64,000 bases of DNA from Chaetoderma sp. LZ-2023a (GCA_034401795.1 CM067365.1:16421166-16485165); one strand, 5' to 3'; shown: positions 42,697-53,550, counted from the first letter of the stretch. Notes: generated by a model not told the origin, from the letters alone. Translations and numbers: made by a program.

Positions 42697-43000
42697 ATTC
42701 CATTTCTGTGAGATGGCTGAAAGCCTGTAATGACAGATTCCTAATTTCCTATTTCGATTCGGTAATAAAGCATGGGATTTATATTGTCAGCTAGATAGTT
42801 ATAGTATAGTGGTTGGCTATCCCATAATTTATCTAATTTTGTTTCAAATGATATCATGGTTGTTGTGTAGCTCGCTGGGTAGTGTTGGGCCGTTCCGGTG
42901 TATTATGTCGACTCGCCGCGCCGCAAGTGCACGACGAATGATGACGCTGGTTAGCATCCGGTCTCGGGGTGACGGATCCTGTGCGAGACTGCCCTAGGGG
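42200..43000. other. Unassigned stretch with (AATC)n at 42661-42697
   Basis: Contains a perfect AATC microsatellite. A GC-rich block at about 42860-42990 (CGACTCGCCGCGCCGCAAG) could be SINE- or tRNA-derived, but no A/B box pair is clear. Confidence 0.3.
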
Positions 43001-43004
43001 TAAC

Positions 43005-44125
43005 AAAAACCGGCTGAAAGGCTCCTATGGTCATAGGTTATAGAACTTCAATTCAGAATTTTGTTGCATAAATATTTTGAGTGAAAATCCTAGATTTTAT
43101 TAAAAATTTACCTGAAATGGTCAAATTGCTTCTTCTCCTTACCCGTGTGACAGATTTCAACCAAATTTGGCTGAAAGAATCAAATGGTCATAGGCTCTAG
43201 AATTTCATTCAGAATTTTGTTGTGTAAATATTTCGAGTGAAAATCCTAGATTTTATTAAAAATTTACCGGAAATTGTCAAATTGCTTCTTCTCCTTACCA
43301 TTTTGACCGATTTCAACCAAATTGGGCTGAAAGAATCCTATGGTCATAGGCTCTAGAACTTCCATTCAGAATTTTGATTTGTAAATATTTTGGGTGAAAA
43401 ACTTAGACTTTATTAAAAATGTATGGGAAATTGTCAAATTGCATCTTCTCCTTACCATTTTGACCAATTTGAACCAAATTGGGCTGAAAGAATCCTATGG
43501 TCATAGGCTCTAGAATTTCCATTCAGAATTTTGTTGCGTAAATATTTTGAGTGAAAATCCTAGTTTTTATTTAAAATTTACTGGAAATTGTCAAATCTCT
43601 ACTTCTCCTTACCATTTTGACAGATTTCAACCAAATTGGACTGAAAGCATTATATTATGACAGGCTCTCGAACTTCATTCAGAATTTTTATTCGTCAATT
43701 TTTTGCGTGAAAATCTGAGATTTTATTAAAAATTTACCGGAAATTGTCAAATTGATACTCCTCCTTAGCTGCTTGACATATTTCAACCAAATTTCACTAT
43801 TGGATTCTATGGTGGTAGGCTCTAGAAATTCTATTCAGAATTTTGATTGATCAATTTTTTGGGGTGAAAATCTTAGATTTTATGAAAAATTCCCCAGAAA
43901 TTATCAAAACGTTGCTTCTCCTTAGTTATTTAACATATTTCAAACAAATTTGGCTAGAGTGGCCCTATCAAGGTAGACTAGAATTTCTATTCAGAATTTT
44001 GATTGGTCAATTTTTTGGGTGGCCATCTTGGATTTTCCGAAAATTATCTATCATATCTATTTAAATGCAAATGGTTCAAATGCTAATGGTCTAGATGAGC
44101 GCCACAGACCCTTGGGCCTCTTGTT
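43005..44125. repeat. Tandem array of ~157-bp units (array F, inverted)
   Basis: About seven units containing CATTCAGAATTTTG, GTAAATATTTTGAGTGAAAA, TTTATTAAAAATTTACCGGA and ATTTCAACCAAATTGGGCTG, with recurrence near 43050, 43206, 43363, 43519, 43676, 43832 and 43990. The last unit (TTTTGATTGGTCAATTTTTT, GGCCATCTTGGATTTTCCG) is the reverse complement of the array at 17-18.6 kb. The right edge has GAGCGCCACAG and a CCCTTGGG hairpin before CTCTTG, a common element end in bivalves (recollection). Confidence 0.7.
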
Positions 44126-44489
44126 TAAAGATTGGTGTGATGTTGGCTAGTTTCCAATCCATAGGCACTTTTCCAGATCTAATCGATTTGACCATAATCT
44201 TGGATATAGTTTCAGCAATTTCATTTGAGGGGTCTCTCTGTACCCTAGGGTGTATATTATCTGGTCCCGCTCCCTTATCTGGCTTTAAGTTACTAAGGGC
44301 TTCCTCGACAATGATGGCTGATATTTCTATGTTACACGGTCTGGTTTGTATATTGGTTTGGTTTGGAGTTGGGATGCTGCTCAAGTCTTCAGTCGTGAAT
44401 ACTGATGAAAAATATTCTTTTAATAGCTCAGCATTCTCAAATGTATCTAGAAAGACGTTTCCTTCATTATCTTTTAGTGATCCTACCAT
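44126..44489 (-). pseudogene. CR1-like LINE, pre-RT and RT N-terminal region
   Basis: Minus strand: G-S-L-K-D-N-E-G-N-V-F-L-D, A-E-L-L-K-E-Y-F-S-S-V-F-T-T-E-D, L-N/S-N-L-K-P-D-K-G-A-G-P-D-N-I-H-P-R, V-P-M-D-W-K-L-A-N-I-T-P-I-F-K. This is the conserved start of the CR1 RT domain. Confidence 0.8.
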
Positions 44490-44830
44490 ATTGTTGGGTT
44501 AGAAGGGGACCCTTCTTTACTGAGATAGCTATTATTTTGTAAATTGGTTTTGCCAATTCGCATAGATTTACACTTATTAGCATTAAATTGCAGAAACCAT
44601 TTACTGGCCCATTCGTTTAACAAGTATGTATCATGTTGCATTTCGTTAGCATCATCATTGAATTTTATGCCATTAAAAAGTGTGGTGTCATCCGCATACA
44701 GGTATGCTTCACTATTGTTAGCTATCACATTAGGTAAGTCATTTATATATAAGACAAACAACTCTGGTCCTAAAACTTATCCATGTGGTATCTGTATCTG
44801 TATCTGGAATTCCAGCCCCATTGGGCTCAC
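44483..44830 (-). pseudogene. CR1-like LINE, RT motif C region
   Basis: Minus strand: L-Y-I-N-D-L-P-N-V-I, A-Y-L-Y-A-D-D-T-T-L-F (intact YADD box), L-N-E-W-A-S-K-W-F-L-Q-F-N-A-N-K-C-K-S-M-R-I-G. It lies upstream, in minus-strand order, of the N-terminal region at 44126-44489. The domain order is therefore C then N, so the two are fragments of different copies or a rearranged one. Confidence 0.8.
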
Positions 44831-45015
44831 CCCTACAACAGTATGGTAAGGGTCAATGTCAATTTATTATCACGAAGTGAAGGTTGACAACGTAGATACA
44901 TGTAGAAGTGTGCAAGACTAATATTTCTAGAGAAATAGTGTATGCATAATGTTAATGAGCAGACGTATTGGCAATATTAGGAGCAGTATATGTGGATAGT
45001 TCTATTAGCTTTGTA

Positions 45016-45397
45016 TCACCAGATACAGGGAATAGCAAAGAAGGCATGTGACCTTTTCAAGTGAGTTTGTGGAGGAGAGCTTATACGTTGGCTCAACAAA
45101 GACTTTGTATGATCAAGGATCAGTTGAGTGATATTTTCAGGCTCGTTTGCTAGCTTTCTGGTGAGATCTACATCATTTTTCTGGTAGAGTATAGAGAAGA
45201 TTCTTCTCAGATACAGACTTCTGCACTCCTCCAGTCTTACAAAAGAGATGATGAAGTGAGTTGTGTCTTCTGGAAGAGCATCATGGAGTGGACATTCCTC
45301 TGAGACCGAGTGCTGATTGAAACGTGCGTGGTTTGTCTGTATGTATGCGCCTGTTAGTAGTCTTGCTTTGATTGCAGTTCTTGTAGCATCTCTGATA
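45016..45397 (-). pseudogene. LINE C-terminal domain (left of the DNA transposon insertion)
   Basis: Minus strand: G-I-R-D-A-T-R-T-A-I-K-A-R-L-L-T-G-A-Y-I-Q-T-N-H-A-R-F-N-Q, C-P-L-H-D-A, E-D-T-T-H-F-I-I-S-F, E-E-C-R-S-L-Y. This is the post-RT zinc-finger-like tail (one Cys replaced). Its upstream part resumes at 46503 beyond a 1.1-kb DNA transposon. Confidence 0.75.
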
Positions 45398-46502
45398 CCG
45401 TATTCCACTTAATAGTAGCCTATGATCTAATAGAAGCCTACCCCCTAACTTTGACATATGAGCTCCAATGATTTCTTAGCAGTTTAAAAATGGCAAAACT
45501 CTGTATTAGAAGCCCACCCCCTAACTCAGCAGACTATATAGGAAATTTTTTCTTAAGAGCAAATTTGTAAGAATAGCATCTATTATAATAACAATCGTGT
45601 CACAGGGTGTGTCTACTTCAGACCGATCTCTTCCCTGATACATTCCCGGCCACTCTAGAAGTCAATACAAGCCTCGGATTTGTAAATCTCGACCGCCTAT
45701 TAGATTAATACTAGTATTAGGTCACATATGTTCAAGATATAATAAAGTTTATTCCACACTTGTGTAGTCAAAATGCGTGTAACACAGTCTTGGCATAATT
45801 AAATACCTTCCTTATAAAAATATTTTAATACCAAATTTATGTACCAAACAACAAGCACGGGAGAAAATGTGCATCAATTTTGTAATGCCGGTCAACATTA
45901 AAATTGAATTATTACGAACGACAATATAGCCGGCTTCTTAAGTTGGTGAGCCAGTGGCTCTTGAGATGGGAGGCATCATGTTCTCGCGAGATATTATACG
46001 CTAATGGGAGTTTATCAAACGGGTACCCGCTTTTTTAAGATCAGGATAATACTCAGTTCCTATTGCACAATGATAATATATAGATATTCCCGAGTTCCGA
46101 GTCCCCGATTCCAGAATATTTATATCCGACTACTCGCTCTAAAATAAACTCTTCAATTGGAGGCGAATCACGTGATTTGTATTTTTTCGTGGCGCCATTT
46201 TTATATCAAATTGTGGATTCATTTTGATGTAATAAACAAGCTTTATTAAAGGATAAGCAATATTTAGGTACTAAACTCAAACAATTTCACTTCCCCTTTG
46301 ATGTTTTGAGGTATACATTAAACGTGGGCAGTGGGAATTTTGACGGGAGAAAATATGTTGAATTTCCGTGATATCAATTTTAGAAAACCTTTTTGGGAAA
46401 ACTATGTAATATAAGCCCACCCCCTTTCTCAGAGATGCTTGGTTGGAAATTGAACACCTCTTGTCCTAATAGAAGCCTAGGCTACTATCAAGCGAAATAC
46501 GG
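45398..46502. mobile_element. Non-autonomous DNA transposon with TIRs and TA duplication
   Basis: The left end CCGTATTCCACTTAATAGTA and the right-end complement CCGTATTTCGCTTGATAGTA give a TIR of about 25 bp. A second block (CTAATAGAAGCC) is also present at both ends. TA flanks both edges (45396-45397, 46503-46504). The LINE reading is continuous outside (A-D-N-T-V / G-I-R-D-A-T-R). No transposase frame is seen in the 1.1 kb interior. TA targets are used by several superfamilies, so the family is left open. Confidence 0.75.
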
Positions 46503-46800
46503 TAGTATTGTCAGCAGAGGCCCAAAGGTGATGGATGTATTCGTTGCACACGCTGCAATGTTCAGGTACTTGAGTCTGGATTTATCTGCATAGTCAGATT
46601 CCCATGAAGAGTATATGGTGCTGTTTATTTGAGTGTCGACAGAGATTTCCACACTGTCTTGTTAGGCATGTCGCTAATCAGCTGGTAGAAACTTGGCAGT
46701 TTGCATGTATCTGGTAAAGATTGACATGTCACAAAACAGCTGTTGCACTTGTTGGACTTTACTGCAAGTTGTGTGGCAGCTATTTGAAATTCGAGAGTTT
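46503..46800 (-). pseudogene. LINE C-terminal domain (right of the DNA transposon insertion)
   Basis: Minus strand: C-S-V-C-N-E-Y-I-H-H-L-W-A-S-A-D-N-T-V-like text that continues into the fragment ending at 45397. Further upstream it is degraded. Confidence 0.55.
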
Positions 46801-47700
46801 GCTACCTCCCGCTAAATAATGATTTCCATTCTAAGGGTTCATCACTCTCTGGCTACACTGTGACAAGAAGCTTTCTATCCATTTAATAATCTGTGGGTTG
46901 AATGACATATTGCAGGTTTTTATACCTTGATCACATGCCTGAAAGCGGGATTGAATCCGGATCTTTGGATTGGAATTCCAAGCATGTGCGGCGCAACGGT
47001 TTTGCCAACCGAGACACTGCGCCTATTCTGTTAAATCCGCCTTTCAGTTTAACCATTGTTTGACACGAAATTCAAATATTCAAGAAATAACTTCAAAATA
47101 AACAATTATTAACAACCACTATGGATGATTGACACGCCGATTGTATATGGTGTTTGTTATCTGTAACTAAGACATATGCCACTGACCAGTAATAACATAC
47201 AGTTCGCTCACGCATAAAACAAGTTGTCGAGACCAGTTTTCGTAACGTAGCTGCACTAGCCTAAACAAGACCTACAATGTTATATTATCCATTAAGCAAA
47301 TACCTCCGGCTTTTATGTCTGGTATTATCACACCTGTACATAAATGGGGCAAAGACTCGGGCAATATCGTCTTTCTACCCCCTACGAAAACTGGTAGCGT
47401 AAGTTTATTTGCTTTATTTTTTTTTGCAGCTTGTTCCGTCTAAATATCTTTGCTTATTACCATCATTATAGAGAACAGAAACATTGTATTTATATATTTC
47501 AAGAGATAATTCAAGTGAAAACCTGAAACCGGAAGTCCATTGAAATCCTATGTAGGGGGATAGAAACACGATATTGCCAAGACTCATCTTGCTTCAGCAA
47601 TTATCGTGGAATCATAGTTTTCTCACTCCTGGGAAAGATGTCTTCTTCTTAGGACTTTGAAAGATGTCTTAGGATGTTTCTGTGGACTCGGGCTGATTAC
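46800..47700. other. Unassigned stretch
   Basis: AT-rich and non-coding. 46930-47040 (GCGGGATTGAATCCGGATCT ... ACTGCGCC) looks like part of a dispersed repeat, but without a promoter box pair. Nothing else is seen. Confidence 0.3.
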
Positions 47701-47708
47701 AGCCTCTA

Positions 47709-48420
47709 TCAGTCTATGTCCGCCTCATCTTTCTTTACGACTATTCTGCGTATCTGACTTCCCGGTATATGGTAGGGTGCAGAGGGATTGTATTTAAATT
47801 CCTGGTTTTCCCAGAATCTATCTAGTGCTATTTCAAAAGCAAAGACCGTTCTGGCATGCACAATATCCTCAGGGAGGGTATTCCATATGTCATTTACATG
47901 ATTCGTAAACGAATGTTTCCGCATGGTAATCCTACTACGGTGCTTGAACAACCATAGGTCATGGCCTCTGATGCGTCTGTTACTTGTTACTTCCAATAGG
48001 TCATCGGTTACATTTGGGTCATAGATGTCATGCAGTATCTTGTACACTTCGATCATGTCCCCTCTAAGCCTTCTGTAACACATAGATGGTAGCTTCAAGC
48101 ACGAGAGTCTCTCTTCGTAGCTGAGGTTTCGAAGTGAGGGTACTTGCTTAGATGAACGTCGTAGTACATTTTTGATAGCCTCACTGTCCTTCCTTAGGTA
48201 TGGGCTCCATACACTCACTGCATATTCTAGGTGTGGCCTCACCAATGCCTGGAACAGTTGCTTAAACATATCCTCATCTAGATGTGTAAAGGATCTCCTG
48301 ATCAGGGCCATGATACTATTTGCTTTGTTGACTCATGATCTTATGTGGCTGCAGAAGTTTAGTCTATTGTCTACTATTACTCCAATGTCTTTCTCTTTGA
48401 TCATATAATAATATGAAATT
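47709..48420 (-). pseudogene. CR1-like LINE, RT C-terminal region with intact stop
   Basis: The longest LINE frame in the window outside the RT core: A-L-I-R-R-S-F-T-H-L-D, A-L-V-R-P-H-L-E-Y-A-V-S-V-W-S-P-Y, R-R-L-R-G-D-M-I-E-V-Y-K-I-L, R-G-H-D-L-W-L-F-K, R-K-H-S-F-T-N-H-V-N-D-I-W-N-T-L-P-E-D. It ends with a Lys/Asp-rich tail and a stop. Upstream, to about 48420, the frame is broken (E-K-D-I-G-V-I-V-D-N-R-L-N-F). 5'-truncated. Confidence 0.82.
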
Positions 48421-48425
48421 ATGTG

Positions 48426-48500
48426 TTACCTAGTGGGCGAGCGCAATATGCTACCCAGTCATTTCAAATATCACCTGGGTAACAATCACGCCACCATGGC
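48426..48500. repeat. Dispersed repeat (AGTGGGCGAGCGCAATATGC), copy 1
   Basis: AGTGGGCGAGCGCAATATGC plus CTACCCAGTCATTTCAAA; the second copy is at about 50645-50690 in the same orientation. A small palindrome ACCCAG...CTGGGT lies inside copy 1. The family is unknown. Confidence 0.5.
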
Positions 48501-49560
48501 CACCTAGACGTGAGGACATCACAGAGTTCTTGACAAATCACAATTCACGCCTACCACACCGCTATACTACTGTCAAGTCTACCGTGTCACTTTACTCCCA
48601 ATTAGGAGGTTCGCCTGGAGGATCAATATGAATCTGAGGGACTAATTACATAACAGAAAATACCCGAACTAGGCATATGGAACATAGAATTATCTATATC
48701 TCTATGATATGGAATGGGTGCTTATGTACTAGTAACTACTCACAAGCGACCAAGACAAGACACAGTGGGCAAAAGCGAAGAAGGACTGATTGCAACTGTA
48801 GGATGTTTCTACCACTACAGCCGCAGAATACAGTAATCATACATACATACTCACAAGCTATTTCCATTGTACTTCTACCGATGTGCCGATTTAATTACAA
48901 ATTGCAGCAATGCATCCTGAACAAGTATCTATATTCCTACAATAAGATCCTTTATCAGAACAAAATGTTATAACTAGATTAAATAATATAATGAAGCATT
49001 CTTTTAACTACGGTACCAGACCTTAAGGCTTAAATAATTATTATCATATTCTTGATGAAGGCCTACTATTTACGACAACTGATATCACAATGAATTTAAT
49101 TAATCTTCCGTGATTGAAATGCCATTGCGAATATAAGTCATGTTTCCCGAATTGCTCACAAATTAGAATCCGTTTTGTACAGAATCCGTTTGTACAGTTG
49201 AAAGTTTTTATATAAGATCGGGAAAACACAATTCGTGTAGGTGGTCATATTTCAGAGATTTCATTACATCAAGGCCTACAAATTAAGCGTCTCGATAAAA
49301 GTATAAAACAATTTTATTTTTGCTGTGAATTAATTAGGCCTACAGACAGAAGCTAGTTTGACAGTGAGTGCGGTGATGGAAAAGTCTGAAAAACCTGAGT
49401 AAGCATCATACTAGGCTTTTGAGAGACTAGCCTCTTCAACCACTATGTCATAACACATTATTACGTCACACATGCCGCATTACTCTATGACATCAATTAT
49501 CAGTTTCACATCACATGTTCATAGCTCTCTGGCATTGTTAGTATTCTTACATCATGTTTT
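48500..49560. other. Unassigned stretch
   Basis: AT-rich; short open frames show no domain. Nothing further is supported. Confidence 0.3.
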
Positions 49561-49561
49561 A

Positions 49562-49915
49562 TTATGCTCCCCGAAAAAAATTTCGCTGGAGCATATAGTC
49601 GCCGCTTTGTCTGTCCATTCGTCCGTCCATCTGTTCGTCCATCCATCCATCTGTACACCATATATAAGTTTGTCCGGGTCATAGTTTCACGACTTTTTTA
49701 CATATGGTCACCAAACTTGCACATATGGTCACCAAACTTGGTATGTGGATGTATCTTAGCGAGAAGGTGTGCAGAGTATGAAAAGTAGGTCATGCTGACC
49801 TACTTTTCATGGTTGACTGAATATCACAGAAAATGTTTGTCCGGGGCATAGTTTCAAGACTTTTTCACATATGGTCACCAAACTTGGTATGTGGATGCAT
49901 CTTAGGGAGAAGAGG
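49562..49915. repeat. Dispersed repeat with GTCC-rich start and tandem ~150-bp units
   Basis: Begins with a GCTCC...GGAGC hairpin (GCTCCCCGAAAAAAATTTCG then CTGGAGCATA) and a GTCCGTCC/ATCC run. Two units of GTTTGTCCGG-CATAGTTTCA, CACATATGGTCACCAAACTT and GTATGTGGATG-ATCTTAG follow. The same kind of start (hairpin then GTCCGTCTGTCC) appears at 63000. Probably an element of the ~160-bp array class. Confidence 0.6.
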
Positions 49916-50460
49916 CAAAAATCCAACACTGAACAGAATAATGGAATGGCAATCATTAATAAAGCCTGTTAATTCTCATAGTTGGTTTATATATATCCAA
50001 GGTATCCTGCGGCAGTACAGGCTTCCACAACTTATGCACCTAAAAAGTCACATCCTCAACAAAAACAAGTGGAAAGAAACAGTAAAAAAGCAGTACTTAG
50101 ATATGTATTGGACACACGAACTAACTGAACAATGCCATACGAAAACTACACTAACATACTGTCACTTCCCAAGGTTGGCAGAATGCATCAAACCATAACC
50201 CATAACCACTGTTCATTCAGATGTTAAGTATGTCCGGCGACATAGTATTAAAGTCATACTACTAACAGGAATGTACCTGGTTCAGACTAATCCCGCCAGA
50301 TTTCAGCTAAATCAAATAGTTCCAACAAGTCCACTCTATCAAATTGAGATTGAAGGTTGCTATCATATGCTACTAAAGTGCAAAGCCCTTTCTAATCACA
50401 GAGGCAAATACTAGGAATCAGTCATCATAACAAAACAGAAACCATATCTATTAACTCCAA
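49916..50460 (+). pseudogene. LINE C-terminal region
   Basis: Plus strand: N-S-H-S-W-F-I-Y-I-Q-G-I-L-R-Q-Y-R-L-P, N-K-W-K-E-T-V-K-K-Q-Y, then after a break I-K-V-I-L-L-T-G-M-Y-L-V-Q-T-N-P-A-R-F and E-G-C-Y-H-M-L-L-K-C-K-A. Same C-terminal domain as 45016-45397 but on the other strand. Pre-tail and tail are in different frames. Confidence 0.65.
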
Positions 50461-50954
50461 TAACTGATGTTCAGCAACTAACTGTGTACAGTTAATTTAC
50501 TTCTCATGAGTTTTCATGAACTTTTCCTGGTGATGGGTTATTTGCATGTGAGAGTGTGAGACATGAAAATTTAATATTATCTAATACTTCTACATGGAAG
50601 AATATATGGAAACAGAACAGAATCATGATATGAAATTAGTCTTCCTAGTGGGCGAGCACAATATCCTACCCAGCCATTTTAAAATGATGGTCAAATGTGG
50701 GGTCAAATTGGCCACAAACTATATCCTTATTCTTAACCTTCATGAAAACTGGTAACTCATGTTTATTCCTTTTTTTTATTTTACCGCTTTCTTCGTTTGG
50801 CGAATAAAGCATCATAGAACTACTGGCTTATTTATTTAAATGTTGTAGACATTGAAAACATTATGGATAATCTTATTTATAGTGTTTTAACCAGATTTCG
50901 TGGCAAACCGAAAGCCCATAGTAAACCTGTGGTAGGGGTTAGAATCAAGAAATA

Positions 50955-51125
50955 GCCGTGACATGTCCTTTGGTGGATTAAATCTTTCCTGCCTTCTAGA
51001 TTGCAACGCATGATTCTCAGAAATGACTCAGTTTTCGATTCAGTCATTCCAGTGGCCAATTTTCAAATATATCGTGTTCTCATGGCCTTCAAACTGACAT
51101 TCCTCAAGACCACTGGAATAAATTT
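50955..51125. repeat. Family A hairpin MITE copy
   Basis: ACTCAGTTTTCGATTCAGTC and CATTCCAGTGGCCAATTTTC; right-arm CATGGCCTTCAAACTGACAT. Diverged. Confidence 0.5.
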
Positions 51126-51277
51126 GTCGTAAGCGTACTAGCTTTGAATCCTGAATAGGCCTACTGAATCCTTAAGTACCGTCTGAAATTAATCACAAAT
51201 GGTTCGTCGTGTCTGTCCACAAATATGTCTTTTTCAGAAATATGTCTGATACCAACAAGTACAATTCCAATAAAAAG

Positions 51278-51302
51278 AAGGCATATATATATATATATAT
51301 AG
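51278..51302. repeat. (AT)n microsatellite
   Basis: About 11 TA units. A similar run lies at 52851-52875. Confidence 0.9.
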
Positions 51303-51687
51303 GCATAGATATGTTTGCCCGTAGATTTGACCTCCGCCCAAGACTATGTCATTTTCTGCCTGGGCGGAAATTGACGGGCCGGAGAAAACTATATGTAGAG
51401 ATCAATGTCAGACAGTCTTTAAAATACGTAAACTGGGCTGATCACGGAATATATATTAGTCAAAATTATTAAAATATGTGTATCACATAGATAAACTAAA
51501 CACTGTTCGAGAAATCTTGATTATTCATGTCAGTGTCTGTTTATACTATTTTACCCATGCCAAAATGGCGCCCAGTAATTATAAGAAGAGCATGTTTGAC
51601 TACTTTGCTGTAGGGTTGTAAGACAAGTCTTATATAAACCCTCTCTTAGTGCTTGGTCACTGACATGTTGCTGCCCTAGTCATGCAT

Positions 51688-51897
51688 TAACCCCTACCAC
51701 TCTGATGTCAAAATTTTAAATTTTCAAATTAAATTAAAAGATGAACTGGTGTAAATTTTTCAACAAATTTGTTGGAAGATGGTGCTGTCATAGACAGCAA
51801 CATCGTCCACCAAAATTGTTAAAAAATGTACACCGGTTTCTTTGTTTGAGTGACACCATAAAAGATAGAATATTGACATCAGAGTGGTAAGGGTTAA
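51688..51897. mobile_element. Family C palindromic MITE with TTAA ends
   Basis: TTAACCCCTACCACTCTGAT on the left and ATCAGAGTGGTAAGGGTTAA on the right, flanking a palindrome with TTCAACAAATTTGTTGGA, a GATGGTGCTGTC / GACAGCAACATC loop and TTGTTAAAAAATGTACACCG. TTAA duplication plus CCC...GGG ends suggest piggyBac-type mobilisation. Confidence 0.75.
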
Positions 51898-51954
51898 TAT
51901 CAGACCTAAAATCCACACTGCTACAGTGTCTATCAAGGCTTGCTTTAAACAATG

Positions 51955-52130
51955 TCACCAGGCCTGGGGTCAGTTACATTTAAATGTAACTAGTTACAGT
52001 TACATTGGCCTATGTCAGTTACAGTTACATTTGTTGAGCAATGTTACTAGTTACATTTCAGTTACTTTGCATAATGTAACTAAAGTTACAATTCAGTTAC
52101 ATTCGTTACTTTGTCTCATAATTATTATGA
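51955..52130. repeat. GTTACA-rich subterminal-type repeat
   Basis: Dense AGTTACA/TGTAACT motifs in both orientations (GTAACTAGTTACAGTTACAT and others). Such clustered short motifs are typical of subterminal regions of hAT transposons (known family feature). The outer ends and TSD were not located. Confidence 0.5.
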
Positions 52131-52299
52131 AGGACTATGCGGACAGGAAATACATCATAAAAAGTATATGTATTCAACTAATTTGAGATATATTTATAAA
52201 CAAAATACCACTATAACCTCTGATATAATATACTGACAAGACTGAATCAATTTGATTCTTATTTGAAGCTTAATAATTTATAAAACCTGCAGAAAATTT

Positions 52300-52545
52300 A
52301 GAAAACAATTTAAATTGCAACAGCTTCCAATCAAAGTAGTTTCAAAATATTCAAGAGATAATTTCTGAAATTATTACGGCTAAATATACATAAACATGCA
52401 ATAATTATTGCGTTTAAAATTTCAGACGGTAAAAATGAGAAACTGTTATGATTGATCATTAATTGATCATTGGTTAGTATGTAAAACCAATTATCAATCG
52501 CAAATATAATACTAATTCCCAACACTACTTGTAGCAATATATTTA
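52300..52545 (-). mobile_element. hAT-like MITE, second copy (5' part)
   Basis: Read on the minus strand from 52536: TAGTGTTGGGAATTAGTA, TGATCAATTAATGATCAATC, TTCTCATTTTTAC and, at 52320-52360, a family B arm (TTGAATATTTTGAAACTACT). The order matches the copy at 26839-27342. The far end was not found, so it is truncated or diverged. Confidence 0.6.
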
Positions 52546-52961
52546 CTGTCTGGTGAAAACGAAATTTACAAATAAACATGCCACAAAATTAACCAATCTC
52601 TAAATATAAGTTGCTCATAAAGATAAAGAATTACAATAGACTACATTGTTATTGCGCTCTAAATATAAGTTGGACAACATTCTTCATTTTATAGATCATA
52701 AAATTTGGGAAAGATGTATTGCTGTTCATTAACTCAACAAATGTTTCAAAAAGATGTCAGATGAAACCCCTCTGAATCACTGAAAATAGTGCTTTTGCCT
52801 TATTTTATTTATTTTCACATAACCTGGAGACATACCCCATTTATATACAATATATATATATATATAATATATATATTCTTGAATTGCAGCTACAATAGTT
52901 CCACATAGTGCCATACTCATATTTAGCGCAAAAGGCACAAAAGATATCTATGTGTTAATAC

Positions 52962-53152
52962 TTACCACTGTGATGTCAAAATTTAAAATTTTCAAATTAA
53001 AGTACAAGGTGTTTATTTTTAAACAAATGTGGTGGAAGATGGTGCTGTGGTTGACAGCAACATCTTCGACCAAACTTGTTGAAAAATGTACACTAGTTTC
53101 TTTGCTATTGACACAGTAAAAGATAGAATATTGACATCAGTGTGCTAAAAGA
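52962..53152. repeat. Family C palindrome, second copy
   Basis: TTACCACTGTGATGTCAAAA, AAACAAATGTGGTGGAAGAT, GACAGCAACATCTTCGACCA, ATTGACATCAGTGTGCTAAA. The TTAA-CCC ends are degraded. Same loop as 51688-51897. Confidence 0.65.
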
Positions 53153-53239
53153 TTTGAACAACAGTTTCAACAGGCCCTAAAGCATGTGGTGCACCATGAG
53201 AATGGAATGCGTACCACAAAATATTACATCAAAACAGCA

Positions 53240-53365
53240 AGTTTGATGACTCAAGTCTTTAGAGGTTTTGATGCGAGTCTAGCCGAGTCGTGTCATTTTG
53301 TCACAGTGACTCAAGTCTAGTCACTGAAAATTTTGACTCGAGTCGAGTCATTACAACTGGACTGT
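53240..53365. repeat. GACTC-rich subterminal-type repeat
   Basis: Repeated GACTCAAGTC, GAGTCTAGCCGAGTCG and TGACTCGAGTCGAGTCA in both orientations. A known style of hAT transposon end, but the termini are not resolved. Confidence 0.5.
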
Positions 53366-53526
53366 ACGCTTGCATTCCACAGCTTTGGTCATAATCAGAA
53401 AAATCTGTAAAGAATGTGACAAAAAAACGGAGACTGAGGTTTTGCAATCTCTGATTGCCCTTGTTAGTTATAGAAACAAAATATTTCCATGACGTATCTT
53501 CGTGAATCTTGTGTATTATTTTTCAG

Positions 53527-53550
53527 TATGAGGAACACCGTGAACAGGAA
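53527..53550 (+). CDS. Candidate small first coding exon of the GTSE1-like gene
   Basis: A 24-bp segment between a good acceptor (TATTATTTTTCAG, ending 53526) and a good donor (GTAAGA from 53551). It contains ATG-AGG-AAC-ACC-GTG-AAC-AGG-AA. Spliced to 55459, the split codon reads Lys and the frame continues into S-V-P-H-C-S-P-D, giving M-R-N-T-V-N-R-K-S-V-P. Phase agreement and an in-frame ATG make it attractive, but so short an exon can arise by chance. The acceptor implies a further upstream (non-coding or coding) exon that I did not find. Confidence 0.35.
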
